Shown: positions 1 through 6,863 of the stretch, one piece after another
Position numbering within the stretch: position 1 is the first letter of the stretch
How the letters are laid out: every line of letters begins with the position of its first letter
Source: a virus
IMG/VR virus record: IMGVR_UViG_3300028410_000645
Location: 1 to 23,246 of that record
Direction: 5' to 3' (one strand)
Length of the DNA stretch: 23,246 bases
Notes under the pieces: model-generated
What the model was told of the DNA's origin: nothing
Database searches by the model: none
The model's input: the letters and a program-made list of their open reading frames with translations, nothing else
Made by a program: the position numbers and the translations under genes

Positions 1-1
1 T

Positions 2-370
2 AATGATCTATATGTTAGTTGTTTCTTTCCAGTAGAATATGAATTTGTAATGAACTACCCAACATCGGTGAAAGTTGATCCAACAAGGAAAGTAGGTTGT
101 GGTAATAATCAATTAATTTATCATCATTATTATGAAAAAATCATAATGCATCATCTTTCTTATGTGAGAAAAGACATTTATAAGAAAATTAATAATGCTG
201 CTGCTAAGTTAAGATACCAGAAGAATCAAAGTAGATTTGAATTTTTTACTGATTGCTATGATAATTTTGAAGAAGATGGTATTGCAATATGTGCTGATGG
301 AAGTGAATATAACATCGAAAAAATTGATCCGATAATAGAATTAGATAAGTATTACTCGTATTTAAAATAA
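2..370 (+). CDS. C-terminal part of a probable glycosyltransferase (5' end outside window)
   Basis: The reading frame is open from base 2, so this is the 3' end of a gene that begins upstream; the first in-frame ATG (50) is internal. The visible 122 residues contain a segment reading MHHLSYVRKDIYKKINN followed by an acidic, aromatic tail. From memory, this M-H-H-x-S-x-V-R-x-D-I pattern occurs near the C-terminus of GT-A type glycosyltransferases in phage and bacterial polysaccharide clusters; the catalytic DxD region is not in the window. Its position at the head of a sugar-transferase and methyltransferase cassette supports the assignment. It ends at TAA, followed by remnants of other genes rather than a clean junction. 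The family assignment is an inference; the existence of the gene is fairly certain. Confidence 0.6.
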   Translation, partial: NDLYVSCFFPVEYEFVMNYPTSVKVDPTRKVGCGNNQLIYHHYYEKIIMHHLSYVRKDIYKKINNAAAKLRYQKNQSRFEFFTDCYDNFEEDGIAICADGSEYNIEKIDPIIELDKYYSYLK

Positions 371-379
371 AAGTAATGA

Positions 380-463
380 GTAGAAGTACCTGAAGATGTT
401 TCTAAATATAGTAGTGAAACATATTATGATAAGATAATTAATTTATATAAAGAAGTTACATGA
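380..463 (+). pseudogene. Gene remnant: C-terminal tail of a lost protein
   Basis: A 27-codon open stretch with no start codon, entered directly after a TGA. It ends IINLYKEVT and a TGA that overlaps the next ATG (ATGA). Its composition (KYSSETYYDK, then NLYKE) resembles the C-terminal helix of a glycosyltransferase. The ATGA overlap is the junction style used elsewhere in this cassette, which suggests the genuine 3' end of a deleted gene. Parent family unknown. Confidence 0.4.
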
Positions 464-507
464 AAAAAAAAGCGTTAAGTATATTATTAGTAATACACAA
501 CCAATAA
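460..507 (+). pseudogene. Gene remnant: N-terminal start of a GT2-type glycosyltransferase
   Basis: An ATG coupled to the preceding stop (ATGA) opens a 15-codon frame, MKKKALSILLVIHNQ, that then hits TAA. Lys-rich start, hydrophobic beta strand, then HNQ is how family 2 glycosyltransferases begin (typically I-S-I-L-I-V-T-H-N). The intact gene at 510 starts afresh two bases later with the equivalent strand LGILIVNLNN. I read this as the stump of a displaced glycosyltransferase. A tiny leader peptide is a less likely alternative. Confidence 0.4.
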
Positions 508-509
508 AT

Positions 510-1952
510 ATGAAATATAGTAAATATAAATCAAAAGATTTAGGTATATTGATTGTTAATTTAAATAATATTCAATTAACTAAAGACATAATTAATGATT
601 TAAATAATCAAATAAATAAAAATTTTAAGATTCATTTATTTGATCAAAATTCTTCTGAAGAAGGAACTTCAGAGTATCTAGATAGTTTGGAGAGAATGAA
701 AAAAATTATTGTTATTAAGAACAGTGAAAATATTCCTCTTAATCATTTATGGAACAACTTTGTTAATGATACTAATTATGAGTATATATGTTTTCTTAAT
801 AATGATGTAAGAGTAACAAATAATTTTACTTATGATATTATAAAGACATTAGATGAAAGAGACGATGTTGGGATTATAATACATCCAACTAATAACGATA
901 AAATTAATAAAACAACTGAATATAATTTAAAAATATTAGATAATCCACCATTATATCAAGGATGGGATTTCTCATTTAGAAGAGAAGTATATATGCCAAT
1001 TCCTCAAGAAATGCTAATTTTTGGTGGTGATGATTTAATATTCTCTTATGTACTAAAAAAGAATTATAAAATTGGATTAACAATCAGTTCACCAATCATT
1101 CATTTTAAAGAAAGAACTAGAGTTAAAATTGGTAATATTAAAGAAATACAAGCTAATGATGCAAGGTTATTTATTTCTGAAATCAGCAAGAATAAACTAC
1201 AGTTAGTTCAGTCAACAATGAATGGTGTTATTTCAAATAGATACCCATCACCAACCATGAAATTAATTGAGAATAAAAAGTGTATTTATACTGCACTCAT
1301 AGGTGATTACGATAAATTATATAGTGTTGATAATGATAAAATAGTAAAACAAAAAGATTGGGATTATATATGCTTTACAGATAATTCGGATATAAAATCT
1401 GACTTTTGGAAAATAATTTATATTGGTAACGACACTAAAGAACCATTAGATAATTATAGATTATCTCGATATCTTAAAACAAATTTTGACAAATATCTTT
1501 CATCATATGATTATTTAATATGGAAGGATTGTAGGTGTATAATAAATTGTAATTTAAATACATATTTAGATAACTTGAAAGATTCAGATATTTTATTTTC
1601 GGAACACAGTAATAGAAAAAATATCTTACAGGAGTGTGATGCATTAATTTCTGGTAATTTAGAAACCACCAAAATGATAAATAAAATAAAAAATAGATAT
1701 GAAGCGAATGGGTATAAATATGATAATGGATTATATGCTTCAAGAATATTATGTTTTAGAAATAATAAAAAAATAGTTGATTTCTTTAATGACTGGTGGT
1801 ATGAAATCAATAATTATTCACATAGAGATCAACTATCTTTAAATTATGTATTATCTAATCACAATTTAAAGATAAAAACTCTTTCATTTAAAATAGTGTT
1901 TAGTAATAATTTTAAACTGGGTCATAGAAAATCCACTAGATTATCTTTATAA
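510..1952 (+). CDS. Two-domain glycosyltransferase: GT2 domain fused to a DUF616 (TOD1/MUCI70-like) domain
   Basis: 480 residues. The N-terminal half (about 10-235) looks like a GT-A family 2 glycosyltransferase. It opens with the strand LGILIVNLNN, has FLNNDVRV as the probable metal-binding DxD-type site, and an acceptor-side segment with GGDDLIFSYVL. From about residue 258 a second domain begins, KCIYTALIGDYDKL, followed by WDYICFTDN, a YLIWKDCRC strand and a C-terminal WWYEI...HRDQLSLNYVL. That is the layout of DUF616, a glycosyltransferase-like family. The C-terminal domain is clearly paralogous to the stand-alone protein at 2679-3359. The next ATG lies one base past the stop, so the genes are likely co-translated. 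It probably transfers two sugars, or a sugar and its extension, onto a phage-directed glycan; the substrate cannot be read from the sequence. Confidence 0.75.
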   Translation: MKYSKYKSKDLGILIVNLNNIQLTKDIINDLNNQINKNFKIHLFDQNSSEEGTSEYLDSLERMKKIIVIKNSENIPLNHLWNNFVNDTNYEYICFLNNDVRVTNNFTYDIIKTLDERDDVGIIIHPTNNDKINKTTEYNLKILDNPPLYQGWDFSFRREVYMPIPQEMLIFGGDDLIFSYVLKKNYKIGLTISSPIIHFKERTRVKIGNIKEIQANDARLFISEISKNKLQLVQSTMNGVISNRYPSPTMKLIENKKCIYTALIGDYDKLYSVDNDKIVKQKDWDYICFTDNSDIKSDFWKIIYIGNDTKEPLDNYRLSRYLKTNFDKYLSSYDYLIWKDCRCIINCNLNTYLDNLKDSDILFSEHSNRKNILQECDALISGNLETTKMINKIKNRYEANGYKYDNGLYASRILCFRNNKKIVDFFNDWWYEINNYSHRDQLSLNYVLSNHNLKIKTLSFKIVFSNNFKLGHRKSTRLSL

Positions 1953-1953
1953 T

Positions 1954-2682
1954 ATGTTTTACAGTAAACAACATGATTTATATATTAATAAGCTGAATAA
2001 TGGTGAACATTTTAAATATTCAAGATTTAATGATGGTGAAATAATCGCTGCATCAAGAATTAATATAAATGGTAGTAATTGCGATAACCATAAATATTTT
2101 CCTGAAATGGGAAATGAACTTGAAAAAATATTATTAAACTATTCTTATAGTGATACCTATGTATTTGAACATTATAAGCATTGGTATAATACAAATAATC
2201 TAGTACATGGATATTTAGATAATATATATCAACAGAATAAAAATTTGAAATTTCTTGATGATGATTTTATTAGAAAAACTCATGAAATTAAACCGTACTT
2301 ATTTATTGATTTAATTGAATCGTTTAGAGATAAAAAAATTGTTATTATTGGTGCTGATTATTTAAAATCTTTAAATAAATTCTTTGATTTTGAATATATT
2401 GAAATACCTAGATTGAATTGTTATCTCAGTAAAGATAAAATCATATCAGATATTAAAGAAAGAAATAAAAAGGAAGATAATAATATCTATTTATTTTCAG
2501 CAAGTATGGCTACTAATATAATAATAGACGAATTTAAGGAGGATAATAATAATTCATATATTGATTGGGGATCAGTGTGGGATACTTTTTTCATTGGAAA
2601 AAACTATTCATATTTAAGAAAGAGAAGTTCTAGTAATATGGAAATATATAAAAATTATTATAATAAGTATTTAATATTATGA
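1954..2682 (+). CDS. GT-D-like glycosyltransferase (DUF1792-like), tentative
   Basis: 242 residues. The recognisable signature is FKYSRFNDGE at about 20-29. GT-D fold glycosyltransferases (DUF1792 type) carry an R-F-G-D-G-E segment near the N-terminus whose acidic residues bind the metal and nucleotide sugar. A later KIVIIGADY strand (about 128-136) fits a Rossmann-like nucleotide-binding core. YIDWGSVWD (about 202-210) matches the position of the conserved D-x-G-x-x-W-D region near the C-terminus of that family. It starts one base after the preceding stop and overlaps the next gene by four bases (ATGA), so it belongs to the same operon. The DUF1792 link is from memory of the motif. Confidence 0.5.
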   Translation: MFYSKQHDLYINKLNNGEHFKYSRFNDGEIIAASRININGSNCDNHKYFPEMGNELEKILLNYSYSDTYVFEHYKHWYNTNNLVHGYLDNIYQQNKNLKFLDDDFIRKTHEIKPYLFIDLIESFRDKKIVIIGADYLKSLNKFFDFEYIEIPRLNCYLSKDKIISDIKERNKKEDNNIYLFSASMATNIIIDEFKEDNNNSYIDWGSVWDTFFIGKNYSYLRKRSSSNMEIYKNYYNKYLIL

Positions 2683-3359
2683 ATAAAAATTGTATTTTCA
2701 CTTGTAACATTGCAAATTATGATTCCATACCAGTTATTAAAGAAAAAAATAAGAATTGGGATTATAAAATAATTACCGATAATAAGGATTTAAAATCAAG
2801 CAGTTGGGAAATAATATATATTGAAAATGTAAATAATCTTGATAAATTGAATAATACTAAATTATCTAGGTTTTGTAAAACTAATTATCATGTGTTTTTT
2901 TCTGAATATGATAATTACATTTATATTGATTCTCGATGTATAATTATCAACGATCTTAATAATTATGTTTCTAATTTAGGTGATTATGATTTCCTTTTTT
3001 TGAAACATCCACAAGCTAACAATATTAAAGAAGAGATGGATAGAGTATTAATTGGTTTCTTAGAATCACAAAAGATGATTGATAAAATAAAGAAAAGATA
3101 TGAGGAAGAGGGTTATAAATATAATAACGGATTATTTGCAGGTGGTATTCTATGTTTCAAGGGTAATGAAAGAGTGATAAATTTTTTTAATGATTGGTGG
3201 TATGAAATAAAAAATTACTCACATAGAGATCAATTATCATTGAATTTTGCTTTAAGTAAAAATAATAAATTAAAATATAAATATATAGATTTTAATTTAG
3301 TCTTTTCTAAATACTTCAAACAAGGAGTAAGAAAAAGTAGTAGATTAAAAATATTATAA
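2679..3359 (+). CDS. Stand-alone DUF616 (TOD1/MUCI70-like) glycosyltransferase-like protein
   Basis: 226 residues covering one DUF616 domain. It opens CIFTCNIANYDSI, continues WDYKIITDN, YIYIDSRCIII and a C-terminal FFNDWWYEI plus SHRDQLSLNFAL. It is paralogous to residues about 258-480 of the fusion at 510-1952; blocks such as KMI.KIK.RYE..GYKY.NGL and DWWYEI.NYSHRDQLSLN are almost identical. So one of the two arose by duplication of the domain within this cassette. Its ATG overlaps the preceding stop by four bases. The family is annotated as glycosyltransferase-like; the sugar and acceptor are unknown. No signal peptide or membrane segment is visible, so it should be cytoplasmic. Confidence 0.7.
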   Translation: MNKNCIFTCNIANYDSIPVIKEKNKNWDYKIITDNKDLKSSSWEIIYIENVNNLDKLNNTKLSRFCKTNYHVFFSEYDNYIYIDSRCIIINDLNNYVSNLGDYDFLFLKHPQANNIKEEMDRVLIGFLESQKMIDKIKKRYEEEGYKYNNGLFAGGILCFKGNERVINFFNDWWYEIKNYSHRDQLSLNFALSKNNKLKYKYIDFNLVFSKYFKQGVRKSSRLKIL

Positions 3360-3365
3360 TAAATT

Positions 3366-3914
3366 ATGGAATTTGATAAATATAAAAATAGAGGTGCATA
3401 TCATTGGATTGAATACGAAAATAATACACTATATGGTCAACATGTTAATAAATTATTATCATGGATGAGAAAAGATGGAAGAACATTAGATATTGGTGCT
3501 GGTGATGGATTAATAACCCATCTATTAGATGCAGAAGGGATAGATGATAATAAAATAGCTATTAAATTGGCTAAAGAAAAAAATGCAAATGTCTTATTTG
3601 GTGATGCTTATAAATTAAACTATGATGATAATACATTTGATAATGTTTTAATGGCTGATGTTATTGAGCATTTAGAATTTCCAGATGTTGCAATTAAAGA
3701 AGTAAAGAGAGTATTAAAACCAGATGGATATTTTTACGTGGTAACACCCCCAGCGAGAGAAGATGGTGTTTTACAAGATAAATATCATTATATAGAATAT
3801 TCTCCAAATAAATTAAGTGATTATTTATCTACATTTGATTTTGATTTAACTGAAGCAGTTGAAGTAGTAAGTAAATATGTTAGAATGTATGGAGTATATA
3901 TAAACCAAAAATAA
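3366..3914 (+). CDS. Class I SAM-dependent methyltransferase (Methyltransf_11-like)
   Basis: 182 residues. SAM-binding motif I is clear as TLDIGAGDG (about 40-48). The acidic end of strand 2 is degenerate, followed by NVLFGDAYKLNYDDNTFD (motif II region), DNVLMADVIEHL (motif III region) and VKRVLKPDGYFYVVTPP. This is the canonical order for the UbiE/Methyltransf_11 group, and the length is short but complete. In a cassette of glycosyltransferases it probably methylates a sugar or a precursor. It is separated from the upstream gene by six bases and shares one base (TAATG) with the next methyltransferase. No ribosome binding site is visible, as usual for Bacteroidota. Confidence 0.8.
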   Translation: MEFDKYKNRGAYHWIEYENNTLYGQHVNKLLSWMRKDGRTLDIGAGDGLITHLLDAEGIDDNKIAIKLAKEKNANVLFGDAYKLNYDDNTFDNVLMADVIEHLEFPDVAIKEVKRVLKPDGYFYVVTPPAREDGVLQDKYHYIEYSPNKLSDYLSTFDFDLTEAVEVVSKYVRMYGVYINQK

Positions 3915-4537
3915 TGATGGAATATAGGACTAAAATAATAAATACTATTGCTGATAAAATTAAAGCAAAAAAATATTTGGAAATAGGTGTTAGAAATCCA
4001 AAGGAAAATTTTAATTATATAAATTGTGATATTAAAGATGGTGTTGATCCTGAACCAGTAACACTATGTAACTATAGAATGACAAGTGATGAGTTCTTTA
4101 AGAAATATTCACATGACAAAGAATATGATTTAGTTTTTGTAGATGGTATGCATACTGCAGAGCAAGTTTATAAAGATGTAATGAATTCAATTGAAATATT
4201 GAGTGACAATGGTTTTATAGTTATACATGATTGTAACCCACCAACTGAATTTCACACTAGAAGTTATAATGAATATCTAAAAACTAGAGGTCAATGGTAT
4301 GGTGATGTTTACAAAGGGTTTATAAAATTGAAAGAAGATTTAAAAGACTATAGTTGCTTTGTTATAGATGAAGATTGTGGCTGTGGTATTATCACCAAAT
4401 CATCTAATTTTAATATTAAGAATAGTAATATTAAAGACCCTAGTGGTGAATATAATTGGAAATTCTTTAATAATAATAGAGAATGTGTACTATGTTTAAC
4501 ACAATACAATGAATTTGTTGAAAAATTATCTAACTAA
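3914..4537 (+). CDS. Class I SAM-dependent methyltransferase (Methyltransf_24-like)
   Basis: 207 residues. KKYLEIGVRNPKENF (about 18-33) is a glycine-poor motif I, followed by the acidic strand 2 (NCDIKDGVDPEP). YDLVFVDGMHTAEQVYKDV (about 72-90) is the VDG-x-H signature of the Methyltransf_24 group, and NGFIVIHDCNPP (about 99-110) its motif with the HDC metal/substrate loop. These enzymes O-methylate sugars or small molecules in surface polysaccharide and antibiotic loci. The start overlaps the preceding stop by one base; a second Met follows at once, so either could be used. The C-terminal 40 residues (Asn-rich, then CVLCLTQYNEFVEKLSN) look less conserved and run into a region of gene scars. 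Confidence 0.7.
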   Translation: MMEYRTKIINTIADKIKAKKYLEIGVRNPKENFNYINCDIKDGVDPEPVTLCNYRMTSDEFFKKYSHDKEYDLVFVDGMHTAEQVYKDVMNSIEILSDNGFIVIHDCNPPTEFHTRSYNEYLKTRGQWYGDVYKGFIKLKEDLKDYSCFVIDEDCGCGIITKSSNFNIKNSNIKDPSGEYNWKFFNNNRECVLCLTQYNEFVEKLSN

Positions 4538-4622
4538 TATAGCTGATTTAGGGGAAAAAGAAGATTATAAAGATTTACATAAAATATATAATTTAAATAA
4601 CAAAATTAAATATAGCTTTAAC

Positions 4623-5156
4623 ATGAAAAGAATATTACCAATACACATCGTAACCAAAAAAATAGAGATAATTAATGCAATTGGGTTTAGCTTTTTTATT
4701 TTCATTTTCACACACCCAAAAATTAGTAAAAAAAATTCGGGTAATACATTAGAAACATTAATAAACCATGAATTAATTCATTTTAAACAACAAGTAGAAT
4801 TATTATTTATATTTCATTGGTTATTATATGGATTCTTTTATATTAAGAATAGATTAACTAAATATAAAAGTCATGATGAAGCTTATATGAATAACCCATT
4901 TGAAAGAGAAGCTTTTTCTAATGAGGATAATCTTGACTATTTAAAAATTGATTGTGAAGGTGGTGAGTATGATTTTTTAATGAATATAGATTTGTCTAAT
5001 GTAAGATACATGGCAATTGAAATACATACTCAATTAGGTAATGATAAGATTAAAGAACTAAATAATCATTTATTACAATATTTTACCATAATAAACGATT
5101 TAAATGATGGTATAAATATGCATAAAGAATTAACTCTGAAAAATAAGTCTATTTAA
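4623..5156 (+). CDS. Chimeric protein: HExxH metallopeptidase-like domain joined to the tail of an FkbM-type methyltransferase
   Basis: From MKRILPIHIV the first ~105 residues form a small membrane-associated HExxH protein. There is a hydrophobic stretch (GFSFFIFIF), then INHELIHFKQQVELL (zinc HExxH), a second hydrophobic stretch (FIFHWLLYGFFYI) and NPFEREAFSNE, which supplies the downstream glutamate. Proteins of this shape are common in Bacteroidota and normally end shortly after a D-Y-L-K segment. Here, exactly at DYLK, the frame runs into KIDCEGGEYDFLMN and VRYMAIEIHTQLG, the C-terminal SAM-binding part of FkbM methyltransferases, whose N-terminal half is missing. The frame is open back to an ATG at 4509, but those 38 residues overlap the upstream gene and fit neither domain, so I chose 4623. 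Probably a recombination product; whether either half functions is doubtful. Confidence 0.55.
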   Translation: MKRILPIHIVTKKIEIINAIGFSFFIFIFTHPKISKKNSGNTLETLINHELIHFKQQVELLFIFHWLLYGFFYIKNRLTKYKSHDEAYMNNPFEREAFSNEDNLDYLKIDCEGGEYDFLMNIDLSNVRYMAIEIHTQLGNDKIKELNNHLLQYFTIINDLNDGINMHKELTLKNKSI

Positions 5157-5238
5157 TATAATAGATAAATTTTTAAATTTTATCGAACTTGATGAACAGT
5201 ATGTTGAACTAAAATATTATTATAAATACTATGAATAA
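5140..5238 (+). other. Possible gene remnant between the FkbM tail and the next gene
   Basis: A third frame is open for 32 codons without a start codon and ends FIELDEQYVELKYYYKYYE then TAA, overlapping the start of the next gene by eight bases. The acidic-aromatic composition looks protein-like and would fit another truncated 3' end. At this AT content a chance open stretch of this size is also possible. Confidence 0.2.
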
Positions 5239-5902
5239 AATAGGAAATATAATTTTTAAAGAGCAATTAGTCAATCATAAGCTGATTGACTATATCAATT
5301 ATTTTGATTGTAAAAATGATGGTAATGATTTAAATGTTGATTTTAATCTACCAACATTATTTGTTGGTTGGAATCACTGGAAATCATCTCTAAGTGAGCA
5401 TTCTAATAAACCAATAAGTATTTTAGAAAAAGAGATTATACCCAATAGTAAGTATTGGGAATTCTCATTTAATGAACAGAAATCTCAACATATTAGCGGT
5501 ATTGACATGTTTGTACGTAATGCACCTATCTATTATTTTGAGTCAAATTATGAATATGTATTAATTGATCCAGTAAAGGAAAAACTATTCGATAAATTTA
5601 ATATTCTTAACTGGTATAAATCTAGGACTGGTGATATTAAAACAGATGGTATTTACACATATAAAAATGATATGACTTACATATTATGTGATTATCATAA
5701 AAAAATATATGGTATTGATCATAATACTTGGGATTTCTTCGGCATGGAGAATGCAGCCAAAACCTTTATTGGTACATCAGACACCTCACCTGCTCATAAT
5801 ATAGTGCACGATATCGAAGGTGATACTTTTGCAAAATTCAATGAAATATTTGGTGGTTATGCCAATCTCAAGAGATATCTAGTAGTATTATTGTCAAAAT
5901 AG
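5231..5902 (+). CDS. Hypothetical protein, not recognised
   Basis: 223 residues with normal coding character (balanced charge, Trp and His present, no low complexity). Notable pieces are LFVGWNHWKSSL (about 43-54), SKYWEFSFNEQKSQH, YYFESNYEYVLIDPVKEKLFD and a C-terminal GTSDTSPAHNIVHDIEGDTFAKFNEIFGG. No signal peptide, membrane segment or nucleotide-binding motif is visible. I do not recognise the family. The start ATG lies two bases after a TATAAATA, and 74 bases separate it from the chimeric gene. It stands at the border between the sugar cassette and the virion genes; its neighbour downstream is followed by structural genes, so a morphogenesis role is possible but only inferred from position. 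Confidence 0.6.
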   Translation: MNKIGNIIFKEQLVNHKLIDYINYFDCKNDGNDLNVDFNLPTLFVGWNHWKSSLSEHSNKPISILEKEIIPNSKYWEFSFNEQKSQHISGIDMFVRNAPIYYFESNYEYVLIDPVKEKLFDKFNILNWYKSRTGDIKTDGIYTYKNDMTYILCDYHKKIYGIDHNTWDFFGMENAAKTFIGTSDTSPAHNIVHDIEGDTFAKFNEIFGGYANLKRYLVVLLSK

Positions 5903-5912
5903 TTATTCCGTA

Positions 5913-5935
5913 GTATTTATAAGAAACTATAAATA
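5913..5935 (+). promoter_or_regulatory. Candidate late-type promoter motif (GTATTTATA ... TATAAATA)
   Basis: GTATTTATA at 5913-5921 is followed by TATAAATA at 5928-5935, two bases before the ATG at 5938. The first motif recurs in front of other virion genes in the window. TATAAATA matches the T4 late -10 box, but at this spacing the transcript would start inside the gene, so GTATTTATA is the likelier functional element. Confidence 0.3.
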
Positions 5936-5937
5936 TT

Positions 5938-6123
5938 ATGAAAAAGACAAAAGAAGAAGCTTTAGAAGGATTTTTAGATAACGAAGAGCAGTCAAAAAAG
6001 CCAGAAAACGGTAATATTGACAAGAAAAAAGTCGTTATGAAAGAAAGAGAAGGTTTAATTGAGAGAGTTGATCCCATTTATGTAACTAAAAATGGTAAAC
6101 AATTACTTAGAGAGCAATACTAA
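5938..6123 (+). CDS. Small charged phage protein, function unknown
   Basis: 61 residues, very rich in Lys and Glu. A flexible N-terminal part (EEALEGFLDNEEQSKK) is followed by a more structured end, IERVDPIYVTKNGKQLLREQY. The ATG at 5938 is the only plausible start. It lies eight bases upstream of the acidic virion-like protein and is probably cotranscribed with it. Small charged proteins in this neighbourhood of T4-like genomes include prohead core components, but I see no sequence match and do not assign one. Length and codon use are consistent with a real gene. Confidence 0.55.
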   Translation: MKKTKEEALEGFLDNEEQSKKPENGNIDKKKVVMKEREGLIERVDPIYVTKNGKQLLREQY

Positions 6124-6131
6124 TTTAGAAA

Positions 6132-6863
6132 ATGGCACATATTAGAGAGACTGTTAATGAAAGACTCATGAGAATGAGAAAATTGTCTAATATTTCAGAA
6201 GCTAATTATTCATTAATTGGTGGTATGGATGAGGATGATGAAATGCCTGATTTAACAGAACCAGAAGTAGAAGACCCTGCTACACAAGAAGACCCTGCTT
6301 TAGGTGGTGGTGAAGAACCACCTGCTGAAGTACCTGTCGAACAACCTGAAGATGGTATGAATAATGTAGCAGATGATGGTCAAATGGGTATTGATGTTCC
6401 AGAAGAACCTGAAGGTGAAGAAATGTCACCTGAGATGGGGGTGGAGCAACCTATGCCTGAAGAACCATCTGTAGAAGAAAAGCAAAATGAAATCATTCAG
6501 CTTAATATTTCTGCAATGCAAAAAATGCAAGCAGTTATTGATGGTTTAGAAAATACTGTTGGGTCTCTAAATAGTAAGCTAGGCACACTATCTGCAGATG
6601 TAGAAGAAGTACGTGAACCTAAAAACGTGGAAAAGTTAATGAAACGTAAGGAAGATTCACATCCTTTTTATTATAATCTTAATGATATGTGGCAAGGTAA
6701 TTCTTTTCAAGCAAGAAGAGAAGTTGACGGTATTCAAGGCATTAAGCAGATGGAAGACGGCACATATATGGCTGATTTCGATGACCTACCTAAACACAAC
6801 AATCAAGAAATAAATCAGAGCTTCAACATGAATCTAGCTGAAAGTAAAAAATATCAGAAATAA
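6132..6863 (+). CDS. Acidic virion-like/scaffold-like protein, function unknown
   Basis: 243 residues. After an N-terminal basic helix (RETVNERLMRMRKLSNIS) comes a long, extremely acidic, Pro/Glu-rich stretch (about 34-116) of PEVEDP, EEPPAEVPVE and PEEP type. A coiled-coil-like segment follows (NEIIQLNISAMQKMQAVIDGLENTVGSLNSKL, about 118-150, shown here only by its ends and heptad pattern I/L/M), then a more folded C-terminus (HPFYYNLNDMWQG). The N-terminal pattern NERL.RM resembles SKERLKEM at the start of the next protein. That suggests a shared sorting or assembly signal, as used by proteins packed in phage heads; this is inference. It shares one base (TAATG) with the next gene. Confidence 0.6.
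   Translation: MAHIRETVNERLMRMRKLSNISEANYSLIGGMDEDDEMPDLTEPEVEDPATQEDPALGGGEEPPAEVPVEQPEDGMNNVADDGQMGIDVPEEPEGEEMSPEMGVEQPMPEEPSVEEKQNEIIQLNISAMQKMQAVIDGLENTVGSLNSKLGTLSADVEEVREPKNVEKLMKRKEDSHPFYYNLNDMWQGNSFQARREVDGIQGIKQMEDGTYMADFDDLPKHNNQEINQSFNMNLAESKKYQK

Noticed and set aside
5221-5228. TATAAATA as a T4-type late promoter for the gene at 5231
   Set aside because: It ends two bases before the ATG, so transcription would begin inside the gene; more likely an A/T-rich initiation context.
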